Position numbers and translations under genes: made by a program. Below, in pieces: positions 8,326 to 32,218 of a stretch of 37,000 bases of DNA (positions are counted from its first letter, which is position 1; every line of letters starts with the position of its first letter). The DNA is from Mesostigma viride (Eukaryota > Streptophyta > Mesostigmatophyceae > Mesostigmatales > Mesostigmataceae), in NCBI GenBank assembly GCA_009746045.1, contig RPFO01000253.1, positions 498,001 to 535,000 on the forward strand. The letters are read 5' to 3'. The notes beneath the pieces were generated by a model. That model did not search any database. It saw only the letters and a program-made list of their open reading frames with translations, and was not told the origin of the DNA.

Positions 8326-11300
8326 TCAGTCGCGCTTGAGCGGGATGGTCTGCTTCGTGTCCACCTTGGGTGGCACGTTCTGGAACTTCTTCATCTTGAA
8401 CGCCTCCTTGTCCTTGTCGGCTGGGCTCAGCTTCTGCATCGCCGCGGTCGCGTGCAGGATGGACGACTTGGTGGGCGATCCGACCACCGCCGTCTTCTTT
8501 GGTTTGAGCTCGTCCTGCCGCGCCTCCACACTCTTCTTCCACTCGTCCGCGTATGCGCCCTGGATCAGGTGGCCAATCGGCACGCCGTGCTCCCTGGGAC
8601 ATGGGAAGAGGGACGACAGGGACAGGAGGAAGGGGTGAGGGAACAGTGGCGAGGACAAGAGGAACAGAAACGCAGGGGGCACAAGTGCAGTGGCAAGGGG
8701 GCAGGGGCCAGTGGCAAGGGAAGAAGGGCAAGGGCACAGGGGTGTGCGTGGACACAGCATGGGCTGCAGGAGGCAGAATTAAGTTGCATGCCTGTTAAGC
8801 AGAATTAGTTTGCATGCCTGTATGACTCAGTCTCACTGCCCATGCTGATCCTGAGGAAATGTGAAATGCAGAGAGCTTGGGTAGTCTTGAAGAGTAGTAA
8901 CTTCCAGTAAGGAATGAAAGCAAGAGACGATCTTTGCGCCAGGGTACAGAGATGAGGCAAGCTAGTTTCGTTTACAGCACAGCATGGCGCAGCCAGGCCT
9001 ACGCATTGACCTAACATGTACAGGGCGTGCAAGTGGAGTTCAGGGACTCACGGAGAAGAACCTGCCCAGACTGCCAACGTCATGCTTACCGAGGGCAGCT
9101 CATTAAAAGCGGGAAAACAAACACGCGAGGAAACAGCGGTAGATGCAGGCTGCCAGGCCACTCAAGCCCTGCACTCGGGGCAGGCAAGAGCCAGGCCAGC
9201 GCGCCAGGCATGGGCATTCGCATACGGATGCGTGTCATGGCCAGTGGGAATGCCGCTGCTTGATGATTATGTACGCCGACGAGAGCGCCGTGCCCATAAA
9301 TAATACTACGACAGGCACTACTAGCAGAATTGACATTGGCATTGATGATCCCACATTCCTTATAAGGAGTCGATGCCAACATGCCGCCAGGGTTATGGGA
9401 GAGACATGCACAGGCCGACCACAATGCGCTTGCGCGTCCACGAGACGATCACCATTTTTCCTTGCACGTGCAACATGCCCCATGTGGACTAAGCACTCAC
9501 CCGGTTATCCGCAGCTCTTCTGGCAGCCGCGCGTTGGAGGGTCGCCCGTACACAAAGTCGGGGTCGTGGTCCGAGGGCAGAGCGTCCTTCTTGGCTTTCT
9601 GGGGACCAAAGTGACACCGTGTGCCGCAGGCAGGTAAACGTGGACATGTCAGGCACACACAGTGAGGCAGGTGGGATGCATTGGCATTTGGCCATGGGTC
9701 GCAAGAACATTTCGGCAGGCGTGTGATGGCCATGGATCATGCAAAGGTAGGGCGGCAGGCAAGCGTTGGACATGGGTTGCTTGGGTTGTCCTTTCCCAAG
9801 TATAGTCCATCAGAGAGCTGTCGCCTCCAAAGCTTCTAGGCTTCCTAAGATTTGACAACCCACACCTACCAGACTTTGAGATTGAAGGGCTCAATCATGC
9901 GAGCTTGCGAAGGGCACAAGCATGCGAGCTTGAGAAGGGCCCCAGCATGCGAGCTTGCCAAGGGCTCCAGCGTGCGAGCTTGCTTAGGGCTCCAGCGTGC
10001 AAACTTGCTAAGTGGCTAAGCTGGTTGGACCAGTGCCTGCGCTGCACGCCACCGTGGCTACCGCGCTACCCACCTGTGACTCGCCCACTTTCCGGGTCAC
10101 TCTGATGTCATGAGTTTGGCGGAACGTCTTTTGTTCCGCGGCCGTCACCGCCCCCCTGCGTTTCCCGAAGGCGGACGCATGGTCCCCAGTGTGGACACAC
10201 AGCACATGGAGGAAGACGAGGGCAGAGGGCAAGGGGGCCGTGGCCGGTGGGGCGCGCGAAACACCGGCCAAAGTGAGTTCCATGCCAAGCATGTGGCGTC
10301 AAGGCTGCCATGGCTGTGGTTGGAACCTATCTGCCTTGCGGTTTCCATACAGCCATGGCTGGGACATTGCCCCACATGGCAAGGCTGGGCTGGCGAGTTA
10401 GGGTGGCCGGGGTACCCAGACACATCCGCAACATTCCCACACTTATGTACCATAGTGGTCAAAATCACTTTGCGACAATTACTTTGCGAATCGACCTCGC
10501 AAACTTCTATTGATGTGCTTTATTTTGGCTCGCAGACATGCCACTTAACTCATGTACTATATTTTGTACTAATGTCATTTGATTATACTATGAAAGCGCC
10601 GCGTCGCAACCGCCGTGTTGAAATAGCTTTGCCTCGCAAATCTAACCTTTTACCTTGTTTTGAGGTCGCAAAATAATTTGTCGCAAAGTGATACCACCAC
10701 GGGAACAAAAAATTGCACCGAGACTCACTGCTTCACAGCCGTGGCGTTCATCGCCACAAAGTTTGCGCCGGCAGGTTTCTGCGGGCCCGGCTCATGCTCC
10801 TTCCACTTGCCAGCCACTGCACGGAACATGAGAGGCAACAAGGGGGTAAGGGGCATGGACACCAGGGGGTAAGGTGCGCGGAGCATGAGAGGCAACCGGG
10901 GGGTAAGGTGCACGGAGCAGGGATGCAACATGAAGATCGCCACGGAGCCATCGTGACAAAGGCGGGAGGATAAGAAGCACCACTCCAGAGGGGCAAAGCT
11001 GGGAGCCAAAGGCAAGTAATCACGTGGATCGGCCACCAGATTACAGTGCCATGCGGTGAAAAATCCGCAGCAGTCGAGCTCTTGGAACGGCCTGACGCCA
11101 GGCATTGACCAATACCATGGGACCAAGGAACTGAATTAAGCAGGCAGAGGGGGTAGCGAGGATTGCAAGGACGCCAGAAAACCGTGGGTGAGGCCTGCTC
11201 TTGGCAGCATGCCGACTCCAGTTCACAAGGGATGCACATGCGACACCAAGAGAGGCGCACCACTTGCAACACATGAGGCCACACAGTACACGGGAGGGAA

Positions 11301-12609
11301 CAATACTATGCGCATGGCTCCACCAAGCGAGGCAGGGACCATATGCAGTGTGTGCCGCATTCACGTGCTTTAATGACTGGACCATGCTCTTGCCTTCCCC
11401 TCACCGAAAAGGGTTCCCTGCCTTCAACCATGCAGATGCCACCCTTGCCTTATCTCTCCCAGCAGCACTCTTCCTATCACTTGGCCGTACACCAGGCCAA
11501 CGCTACACCTAACTCGTTCCTGCTCACGTCAAACAAAGTGCTTCTGTACAGCCACTTACAAGCCAAGACACTGTTGGGGCAGCAAATGTCAGGTAAAAAA
11601 TGGCAGGCCACCACTAGTCAGGGTGTCATAGTACAAACCATGTATCCACCACCCAGTAGAAGTGTGCAGCTTTCTTTCATCCACACGAGTGTGCTGGTGG
11701 ATAGCATAGCAACAGCACTTGCCAAACTCAGTTTACTGTTTACATTGACCTATTGCACACAGTGACCTACCCATTCGTGCCAGGTGAGCGCACATGGTCT
11801 CCTGGAACGAACGCTGTTGTGCATTCTCACTGCTAGGCCTTGTGTCATGCCAGAACCCATACTAAACCCTGAAACAAGATCTGCACTTCAGTAAAATGTT
11901 CACTCGGGGGGCGTGGTATTGACAGACATTGCCGATATGATGCACTCTAGAGGGCTCATGTTCCTGATTTGAAGATTTTCCTCAATGCAACCTTGATGTG
12001 CTTGAGTTACTACAAAGAAATGGCCCACTAGCACGTACAATCTCGTACGCCCTCCTCGTCCTTCTTCTTTTCCAAGCCGTACACGAAATTGGGACCCGGA
12101 AGGTTATGTGTTGGCCTCTTCACCTGCGTAGTGGGAGCCATTTGGGGTCGGGTGAATATCCAAAACCATCAGGAAGCGTTTGTCTTCGTTGGCGCAAATG
12201 CCTGGATGACCAAGGTCATCGAGACCATGTAATGATTACCCAAACAAATCCCCAAAGGGTGTCGACAGTATAAAAATGAAGTCTGAGCCCCGCTTATTCC
12301 ATGGACCTCACGCTAAACAATGAGGTTGTATACACCAGTGAGTCTGCCCACCCATGCATCGCCAACTTGAGCTATATTCAAGGCAAAGGGATCGGCCAGG
12401 ACGCTGGGCGGGAGACATTGCAAGAGGCTGGCCACGTCTGCGTTTGTAGTATGCAGCCCCTGGCTGTGACACAAAACGGAGGCAAGGCTGGTGGGGCAAC
12501 TTGCCTGACCGAGCTCTGGATTTAGCAGCATAACATTCTTTTCTTGTGACTTTCGGACTGTTCCCAGGCGGGGATTTCCCTCTGGATCAATAAGTGCCGA
12601 GCCAGACAT
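8326..12609 (-). CDS. CFAP77: CFAP77-like cilia- and flagella-associated protein, six exons
   Basis: Exons (complement): 12505-12609, 12039-12123, 10729-10816, 10074-10155, 9501-9598, 8326-8593. They total 726 nt, giving 241 aa, with all phases matching. Start is the ATG of MSGSALID. Recognised blocks in order are GTVRKS (residues 16-21), LPGPNFVYGL (43-52), a NFVAMNATAVKQGAVT segment (about 82-97), THDIRV (about 106-111), DFVYGRPS (133-140), GVPIGHLIQGAYADEW (about 154-169) and KFQNVPPKVDT (about 221-231). This order of motifs matches the CFAP77 family (DUF4483). In known axonemes CFAP77 sits at the outer junction of doublet microtubules and helps close the B-tubule. Intron 1 uses a GC donor (CAG|GCAAGT at 12504); the other four are GT-AG. 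Introns are 381, 1222, 573, 475 and 907 bp. The family call is from remembered motifs, but the splice model is strongly self-consistent. Confidence 0.87.
9897..10020. repeat. 25-bp minisatellite, about five copies, in CFAP77 intron 4
   Basis: A unit containing GCGAGCTTGC and AGGGC recurs at 9899, 9924, 9949, 9974 and 9999 with a few changes. It ends just before the donor of exon 4 (exon edge 10074). Confidence 0.85.
10826..10925. repeat. Imperfect tandem repeat beside CFAP77 exon 3
   Basis: The segments ACATGAGAGGCAAC and GGGGGTAAGG recur two to three times. In gene orientation they form a C/T-rich stretch immediately upstream of the exon 3 acceptor at 10817, so they may serve as its pyrimidine tract. 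Confidence 0.6.
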
Positions 12610-13076
12610 TTCTTACTATATCAACAGGAACCTGGACAACGCGTTAGTGTGTGGTCGAAATTCTATATCATGACAGACTTCCTCGTCGATGACCAACGCG
12701 GCTTGCAGGTTGTAATCCTAGTTCCGGTGCTTTGTTTAGTGTTACGAATGCCACTCGTCGAGGTTTCCTAGATGAAATGCACGTGCATAAAATTAATCTG
12801 CTCACTAAACGTGCGTTTCCTTTTGCCAAAATGCTCTGTAAATTATTGGTGTCGGTCGAATAGACGAGAACCCGTGCTGTGATCGTTGTGCCCGGTTCTG
12901 CTTGCAATGGATGGACTCTCTAATTATGGCACAACCATGGCGATACTGGACGGGGGGCAGAATGAGAAATCGACACTAAAACAGTGGCGAGCAGCATTAA
13001 GGGTAGAGGTCGTCTTGGTCTGTTACGCGAAGCGTTATCTAGCCGTACTTAGCTATCCGTATTCAAAGCTTTCATC

Positions 13077-13259
<183 letters not shown>

Positions 13260-13489
13260 GAATCCCACGCCGCACATGGGCATTGGGCAATCATGGCCAG
13301 CAGCTTGGGCAGCATGCACAGTGGCAGAGGGGTAGCTTGTTGTTGTTGTTCTTGCTGTGTCCCACAGTCCACTGAGGGGTAGCCTTTGCAGGGGTCAAGT
13401 ACCCTAGTTGTATATTTAACTACCATAAGGCAAGACCAGTCTGTGACTCCCCAACTAATGTAACTCTGTCGGACAAACGGCGTGGGAAT

Positions 13490-13517
13490 AAACTGAACTG
13501 AACTGAACGAACTGAAC
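13490..13517. repeat. (CTGAA)n short repeat
   Basis: Several CTGAA units follow a GGGAATAAA stretch. The preceding text includes GTGACTCCCCAACT, like the retroposon 3' ends elsewhere in the window, but the hairpin partner is missing, so assignment is open. Confidence 0.5.
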
Positions 13518-14067
13518 CCCAGGCACGTCCATTTTGTGGCCATCATGCTCTTATCGTGAATCGGGGATCCTTTTTTGCTAGTTATGCGCTGCTCTGAACT
13601 GGCACTTTCACAAATTTGATGGCAACGTGTTACCTGATACGTGTCCAACCCCTCGTGCACCTCGGCTCCTGCTCGATTCGCCTTAATTATTCAATTCGCG
13701 TGCATGTAGCCATCACATATTTCTCAGAATGGTCGCTCTGGCCAGCTGGTGGTCAACATTACGGCATTCCTAATCGTAGCAAGCGTAATCGGATGGCGCC
13801 CGCCCATCAAACGAGCATGTCGTTAGCGGTAATCGCAGGAAGAGCGCAATATTCTCAGTCGACTTGCAACATGACGTTTGTGTCCGTTGGAGGGTGCTGA
13901 AATTAATAATTGCGTGGTGCACGCCGTGCATGATGACGCTCAGGATGCGGAGACGGAATTTAAGTTGGACCCTTGTCACATGAGAAGGAAAAAGTCGCAT
14001 CGATTCTTAGTGGATATCCCGATTTGCGTTAAGATGAGCATTCGTTTGTACCTCGAGTAATATTACT

Positions 14068-14074
14068 TATAAAA
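14068..14074 (+). promoter_or_regulatory. Possible TATA box of the hydrolase gene
   Basis: TATAAAA lies 54 bp before the chosen ATG (14128). Transcription starting about 25-30 bp downstream would leave a short leader. Only the motif and spacing support this. Confidence 0.35.
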
Positions 14075-14127
14075 CTTTGGTCCTACTTTTGGCTAGCTAG
14101 GAGAGAACGCCAGCTCCGGCCCTCAAA

Positions 14128-26818
<12,691 letters not shown>

Positions 26819-27768
26819 TGCCTGGTGGGATATCTACCAGCAGGACCCAGATTAATCATACGTTGCCTGGCCGCCGTTTTTACCATATGATACTAAGCTG
26901 GTTCTGGTGATGAAGGTCTTTTGAAAAGCAGACTGTGCTGGGAAAGTGCATATTACTCGGCCCCTGGTCTGGCAGTTGCCGTGGTTAATTTTCCCAAGGC
27001 ATGGCCATGCTCTCCATATGGAGACGAGCTGGTGCATGGGAGTATCCTTAGTGAGCATATGGCTGGTATACGTTGTGCTGCCTCATATGTTAGTAATGCA
27101 CACACGCGCAGCAGGTCATGGCCCATGGGGGCCCTTGTTATAGTGGATCATCGTCGAATTGGCTGCCATGCGACGATGCATGACGTCAAGCATAAGGTAC
27201 TTAAGTACACAGACTATTAATTTATAGTCTGTGTGTTATGTGGCAGTGTCCGTGTACTGGTGTCTCTTGATTATAACTGATGAGGCCCTGGCGCAAGTGG
27301 CCATGGCGACTCCGTTGAGGCAAAAAGTGACAAGTCTAGCATGCGAAAGGCAGAAACAATGCTCGAATGTTGGAGAAGATATTAGTTTGTTTTGTAATGG
27401 CGGCGGGTGGTCGTGATCTACAAGGTTGCTGGCTTTTTCTCTTCTTATCAGCAGGCGGGGGGGGCGGCCTGTGAAACTTTTGTCGGGATGAATGGATGCC
27501 TGTCTGTGGCCATGATGGTCGAGTTTTATAAGCTACTGATATAAGATACCAGTTGACATATTTAACGGGCCCTAATGGGAGCATGAGTTTAATTATTTAA
27601 TGAACGTATTTCCCTCCATAAAAATTCCTGTAGCTTTATTTGCTTTTGGATCCCGTATTTTACAGTGTAAGCTTACATTTAGGCCTGCACATGTGTGATG
27701 CACGCGCCCGGCCTTTCCATGCGTGTGCAATTCTGGCCTGCCTTTCTCATGTCAGTATAGAGGATTAA
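26819..27768. other. Intergenic region downstream of the hydrolase gene
   Basis: I find no gene. A TGTAA at 27393-27397, the usual polyadenylation word of green algae, is the first I noticed downstream of the stop, but it is 575 bp away. A perfect 11-bp stem hairpin (ACACAGACTAT, 27207-27217, with its complement at 27224-27234) and a retroposon 3' end remnant (27560-27605) are present. Confidence 0.5.
27560..27605 (+). mobile_element. Retroposon 3' end remnant
   Basis: Reads GGGCCCTAATGGGAGCATG, then AGTTTAATTATTTAAT. This matches in order the end of insertions L and R (hairpin, GCACGAGTCTAATTAATT), with a shortened CCC-TAAT-GGG stem. Confidence 0.45.
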
Positions 27769-29525
27769 TTAACCCGTGTTTTTTTACAACGCTATACATC
27801 GCGTTGTAGGGTTACAACGCGATGTATCGCGTTGTAATCTGACACGTGGCAAATCTATTAAACATGCGATTTTTGGACTGAAACTTTCAACATAGGTCAG
27901 GAACATCTCATAGAATTCAAGAAAAATCCTGGTATTTTTGTATTTTTTTTTGTGACAGCTGCAAACAAATATGTACCACTGAAATCAGGCATTTTCGCGG
28001 GACGAAGGTGAAGACGACGGCGATGGTGGCAGGTAGATCTCGCCAGTTTTCGCGCGAATTTCAGTGCATGGCTGTTGGGTGGCACGACCATGATGATGCG
28101 TTCAAAGGTTGATAATTAGGTTTCTACGAGTTTGTTGAGGTACTGGGGCAAAGGAAACGTAGTTTTTTCCAGTTTCTCACCCAACTTTCATGCGGAAACC
28201 CTGGAAACCCGCATACATATTATTACGTCAAGACTCGGGTCTGTTGCGGCACCATGCTTGGTATTTCCATGGTGTTTCGACTTCTTACCACATGTTTATT
28301 CATTCCGAACGCCCGGACGATCTCGGCTAAACCGAGATTTGTGCAGATCGACTTTTATTGGGTAGCTCCGGGCATGATGGTGCCTGCAAATAGCGTAAGG
28401 CGTGTGGCCGTGGCTATTGCTACGGTATGCTGTATTTTCCTGGAAATGGCCTCTGCCACCGGCTCAATAGTGCTTGCATGCGTAAGTATATCGTGTTTCT
28501 ACCTAGTTTCTGCCAGTTTTCCACTTATTTCTACCGACCTCTGCCCAGCCTCTCTAAGACCGCCATCCTACTCGACGTTGCTTGCATGTCAGCCATAGCA
28601 GGTTGCAGTTGTGCAGTATTTAGGTGCTGTATACGTCGTCAAGCCGTGCATATATCGTGAGGATTGGATGTTGATGGTTTATACTGCGTTGATTGTGCAA
28701 GAAGATCAGCTAGGCGCCCATAATCATGGTGTATAATCATGTGTTGTTAGCATCTTGCCACCATTTGCTAGCATGCATTCCAGCGTCATCTTTGCCTGCA
28801 TGTAAGCTGACATGGATCACTCAACCTATCCAAGCCTTGCATCACACGTGCCTCTTTCTTTCAGTATTGCACGCGTGCGTTATATTGAAAACCCAGCACC
28901 TCCGTTCCCACGAGGCATGTGCTCAACGTACACTTTGTGAGAGTGGATGATGCTTTGGCTATGGCTGCCTGATTCAGTCATATTAGGTCATCCAGTCATG
29001 ATCGATGTTTGATGCATGTTTGATGCTGTATCACTTATACAACACCTATTTTTAACGTTTTGACCCTCCAAGCTCACTATGGCCCCGTTTATGGGGCTCG
29101 CCGTCGTTGCGTCATGTTGTGAAGAAGGGCTCTCATTTTTCCCACTGCGTTGTACTGCGTTGTGTTTGTGATGCTAATCAAAAATAGCTCCAGTGGCCCA
29201 ATGGATGGGCCTGAGTTTTGTTCCACAAACAAAGCCTGCATATGTTGCCCATAGCTCGTGCAAGAAGCCAGATTTTTTTCATGAACCATTTGTGAATAAG
29301 CACATGACTTGTGACCTAGGGTACGTCAACAAATCGCGGTCATGGTCAGACCCCCCTGTATTCAAACCAGTGTATCTCTCTAATGAATTACAGCATGTTG
29401 TAGGTCTGAGTAGCTCAAAAAAAACTTTGATTTATGGGCTTTCAGGAAAGTATATACATGACCATGAAAAAATAATTTCCTTAGGTGCTAGATACCCGTT
29501 CTAAAAAAAGCTTACAACGCGATAT

Positions 29526-30412
29526 TAAAAATTAAATTAAATTATAACATGCCTCCGTGGGGAGGTCATGTAGCACATATTCCATGATGGATGGGGTGGA
29601 GGAAGCCGCGTAATCGAACTATACTAACGCTAGGCTATCTAGAAAATCCTAACTACACTACTCATCAAAACGCCTCCTCCGCTTGGGGGGAGGTGGCTTG
29701 CCCACAGGGTCGGGCGTGTGCGCCTTGACAATCTTCTTCCACCGCGTCTTGTCCTGCATGACAGTCCAAAGACGGGAGAGAGAGTGTATGCGGTGCTCAA
29801 ACTGGGCTGGGACCACTAGGTCGTCCAGCAACATCTGAACGTAGTTGGTGACAGGTTTCCCTACCCTTTTGGGAATGTCCGCGGGGCCAGGCCAGGTCAG
29901 AATATGCCGCCCTGGCTGGCCAAGCCGCTGGGGGCCGGCCAGACCAAGGGTGGTGTCGACCTGGCTAGTGCGGGCAAGGTGTCCTACAAATGCTATCCTA
30001 CGCTGCCTAATCTCGTCCGAAACACGAGGCATGCCATGATACAAAGACTCTGATGACGGACGCTCGGAAAAACCTACGTTAAGGACCTGCCGGAGCATCC
30101 TGTAAACTGTGCCGTCGAGCCGAGCTGCCAGTTTGGGTGGGAGGGTCCACGCCTCGGCGCCATACGTGAGCACCGTGAGGACGAGGACCTTGAAGAGCAT
30201 GCGTTTGCGGTGCCCGTCCAGGCTCTTCGAGCGCCAGTAAGGTGTGAGCGAACGGAGCTTGGCCCAGGCGAGGGCGATGCGGGTGTCCACATCGTCGTCG
30301 GTGTCAGGAAGCCAGCTCCCCAGCAGCTTGAAGCGGTCGCGGAACGGGACCTCCGTCCCGTCGAGCAGGCGCGGCAGCGGTGGTTTACTGGAGGCCCCTA
30401 TCACCATCGCCT
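29526..30412 (-). mobile_element. 5'-truncated LINE insertion, RT copy 2
   Basis: A minus-strand insertion almost identical to RT copy 1, with terminal hairpin 29552-29565 and a TTTAA-type tail (29526-29546). GATAT on both sides (29521-29525 and 30413-30417) is the probable target duplication. Removing the insertion restores an ACAACGCGATATATCGCG palindrome in the right subterminal region of the piggyBac-like element, so the LINE came later. Confidence 0.8.
29658..30407 (-). pseudogene. LINE reverse transcriptase C-terminal part, copy 2
   Basis: A 249-codon frame with the same blocks as copy 1: FKLLGSWL, LTYGAEAWTL, FVGHLAR, and a final WKKIVKAHTPDP. The frame is intact from the truncation point to the stop. 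Only about five residues differ from copy 1, so the two insertions came from one recent source. The catalytic part of the enzyme is not included. Confidence 0.8.
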
Positions 30413-30900
30413 GATATATCGCGTTCTAATTAAAAAACACGGGTTAAAAAAATCAAATTAAATTGAAACATATATCTCCCTTGCATGGGAGTACATGTAG
30501 CACATATCCCTGAGAGGGGGCACATGGCTTTTAATACATTCTGGGCTACTTCCTGCAAGGGTAGGTTGTAAACTACACAAGCTCGATCTGGCCGGGTGCA
30601 CAAAGTGCGCGCCTGCACCACTATGCACATGTTCCAGCAGCTAAGGTGCGGACATATAGGGTGGAAGATGACCATGGCTAAACAATATGGCTAGGGCATG
30701 GCATCTCAGCAGAGAGCGACTCTCTGCATGCCCAGGCAAAGCATGACTAAATAATAAATGCTATGCGTCATCTGGTGTGGTGGAGCCCATCATAGGCACA
30801 CGTGTACATGGCTAAGTAGTGCTGATTCATCAACTGGTCTGAAGCCCATAATAGGCGTACATGTATGTACAAGGCCACGTTGGCTAAGCCTTACTATTAT

Positions 30901-32206
30901 CCGGGTTGGCAAATACGGGTACGGGGTATAATACGCGGACCTAAAATACGCGTATTATACGTGGGGGGTGTAAAATACGTGGCGGTAAAATACGCGACAG
31001 TTTTTGTGGTCCAATTGTCAGTCACCCAATTAGCACGCTCCTTGATGATGGTCATGCAGTTATTGCAACTGAAATTGGTGTATATGCTTATTTATTAACA
31101 TCTTCCATTTAATTATGCCCTGGAATCCTATCTGATTATGATTTGTTAAATGCAGGGGGGAGCAGGCTGCAACGGGAATAGTAAGGAATCAATTAATAAA
31201 TTGATTGTAAGGAAAGCCATCCACTCTATGTAATGCATGAGAGAACATAAGACACAACTCCGAGAAGGAGGGGTGGCGTGCCCTGCTTTGTACTAGTGGA
31301 TCATGCCGGCCACCATCTGCTTGAAAGAGGCGCTCTCAGCCGCATTGAAGGCAATGCCGTTCTCGATAAAAAATTCGGTAGCCAGCAGCTGGACACCTTT
31401 CTCGTCGACGGGAACCAGCCATTTGGTGATGCTCAGCTGGCCTTTGCTGGGAACCGACGACAAGTCATGATCAGCCGGCGCAGCCCCTCCCATCTCCGCC
31501 ATTGCCCTGTTCAAATTGTGCTGCTTCTTGGCGTCTGACTTCTGCAACTTGTTGTTAGCAATCCTGAGAAACCTGCTCCGGATATTCGGTGGAATTTTGT
31601 CGCAGGGTAACATCCCTTCCCCTGCGATTCCGGCAAAGTGTGCACGGACTCGGAATACGCTGATTGGCCCCGCCTTGTAGGAGAAGTTCTTGTTGCAAAA
31701 TGAGCAGAACATCCTCGACACATACTGCGTTGTGTTACTAACAGCATCTGTGACTGCTTCTTTCTTCTCGACAACGAAATCCCATTCAGGCCCTTTCTTC
31801 GGCATGGCTGCAAATCGAAAATGGCTGCACACTATCGCACAGTCGCACTGGCCTCGTCGTCGCTATATTGCATTACACCGTCAGTAGCACAGCTGGCATT
31901 TGCTGGCATTATGCGTTATGTATGTACCTAGTCCTAGCTGTCTCCTACCGGCCAAAGATTTTGCAAGGCTTGCGCTTTATGGAAAGAACTGTACGCATCT
32001 ACTTCTAGTAGTAAAAATCTCAAATGTGCAGTGAACGCGCCGCGCCCAGAACCTGGGCACCGCGCCAGTGCCCGCTGCCCGCTGGTACCCCCGAAAAAAG
32101 TCCAAACCGCGTATTCTGAAGTAAAGTACGCGTATATACGGCGGAGGCCTTCAGTGTACGTTTTCCCGTATTTTTGCGGCTCCGTACGGCGTACTGACCA
32201 ACCCGG
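30901..32206. mobile_element. hAT-superfamily element, deletion derivative
   Basis: The 8-bp duplication ACTATTAT (30893-30900 and 32207-32214) flanks a 1306-bp element. Its ends are inverted: CCGGGTTGGC at the left and CCGGGTTGGT on the other strand at the right. Subterminal regions contain repeated AAATACG-like words (about 30910-31000 and 32100-32190). An 8-bp duplication, subterminal repeats and a BED-finger protein are the hallmarks of hAT. The size is too small for a complete transposase. Confidence 0.85.
31293..31832 (-). pseudogene. hAT transposase N-terminal part (BED finger), truncated
   Basis: A 179-codon frame. A start at MCSHF (31832) is possible, but MPKKGPEWDF (about 31804) fits better. 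It contains a BED-type zinc finger, with CSFC near residues 43-46 then RVRAHFAGIAGEGMLPC (His near 65, Cys near 77). At its end comes FFIENGIAFNAAESASFKQM, the segment that opens the DUF659/transposase part of many hAT proteins. The catalytic DDE region and the C-terminal dimerisation domain are missing: the frame ends in TAG after GMIH, and about 390 bp of non-coding end follows. A protein of this kind could bind element ends without cutting. Confidence 0.75.
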
Positions 32207-32218
32207 ACTATTATACAC

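Larger units (their letters stand above)
27773..30443. mobile_element. piggyBac-like non-autonomous element with TTAA flanks
   Basis: The ends are inverted: CCCGTGTTTTTTTACAACGC at the left (27773) and, on the other strand, CCCGTGTTTTTTAATTAGAA at the right (ending 30443). TTAA lies directly outside both ends (27769-27772 and 30444-30447), as piggyBac elements require. Next to each end lies an ACAACGCGAT..ATCGCGTTGTA palindrome (27788-27833 on the left; split by a LINE on the right). No transposase was recognised between 27840 and 29510, which shows no convincing gene. The length is 2671 bp, including the later LINE insertion. Confidence 0.65.

Noticed and set aside
12313-12609. 98-codon minus-strand frame as a stand-alone small protein
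   Set aside because: Only its first 35 codons fit; the rest is read-through past a GC donor. The exon joins in phase to the LPGPNFVYG exon of CFAP77.
28254-28598. 114-codon plus-strand frame inside the piggyBac-like element
   Set aside because: No motif, no transposase similarity and no splice partners; length is compatible with chance.
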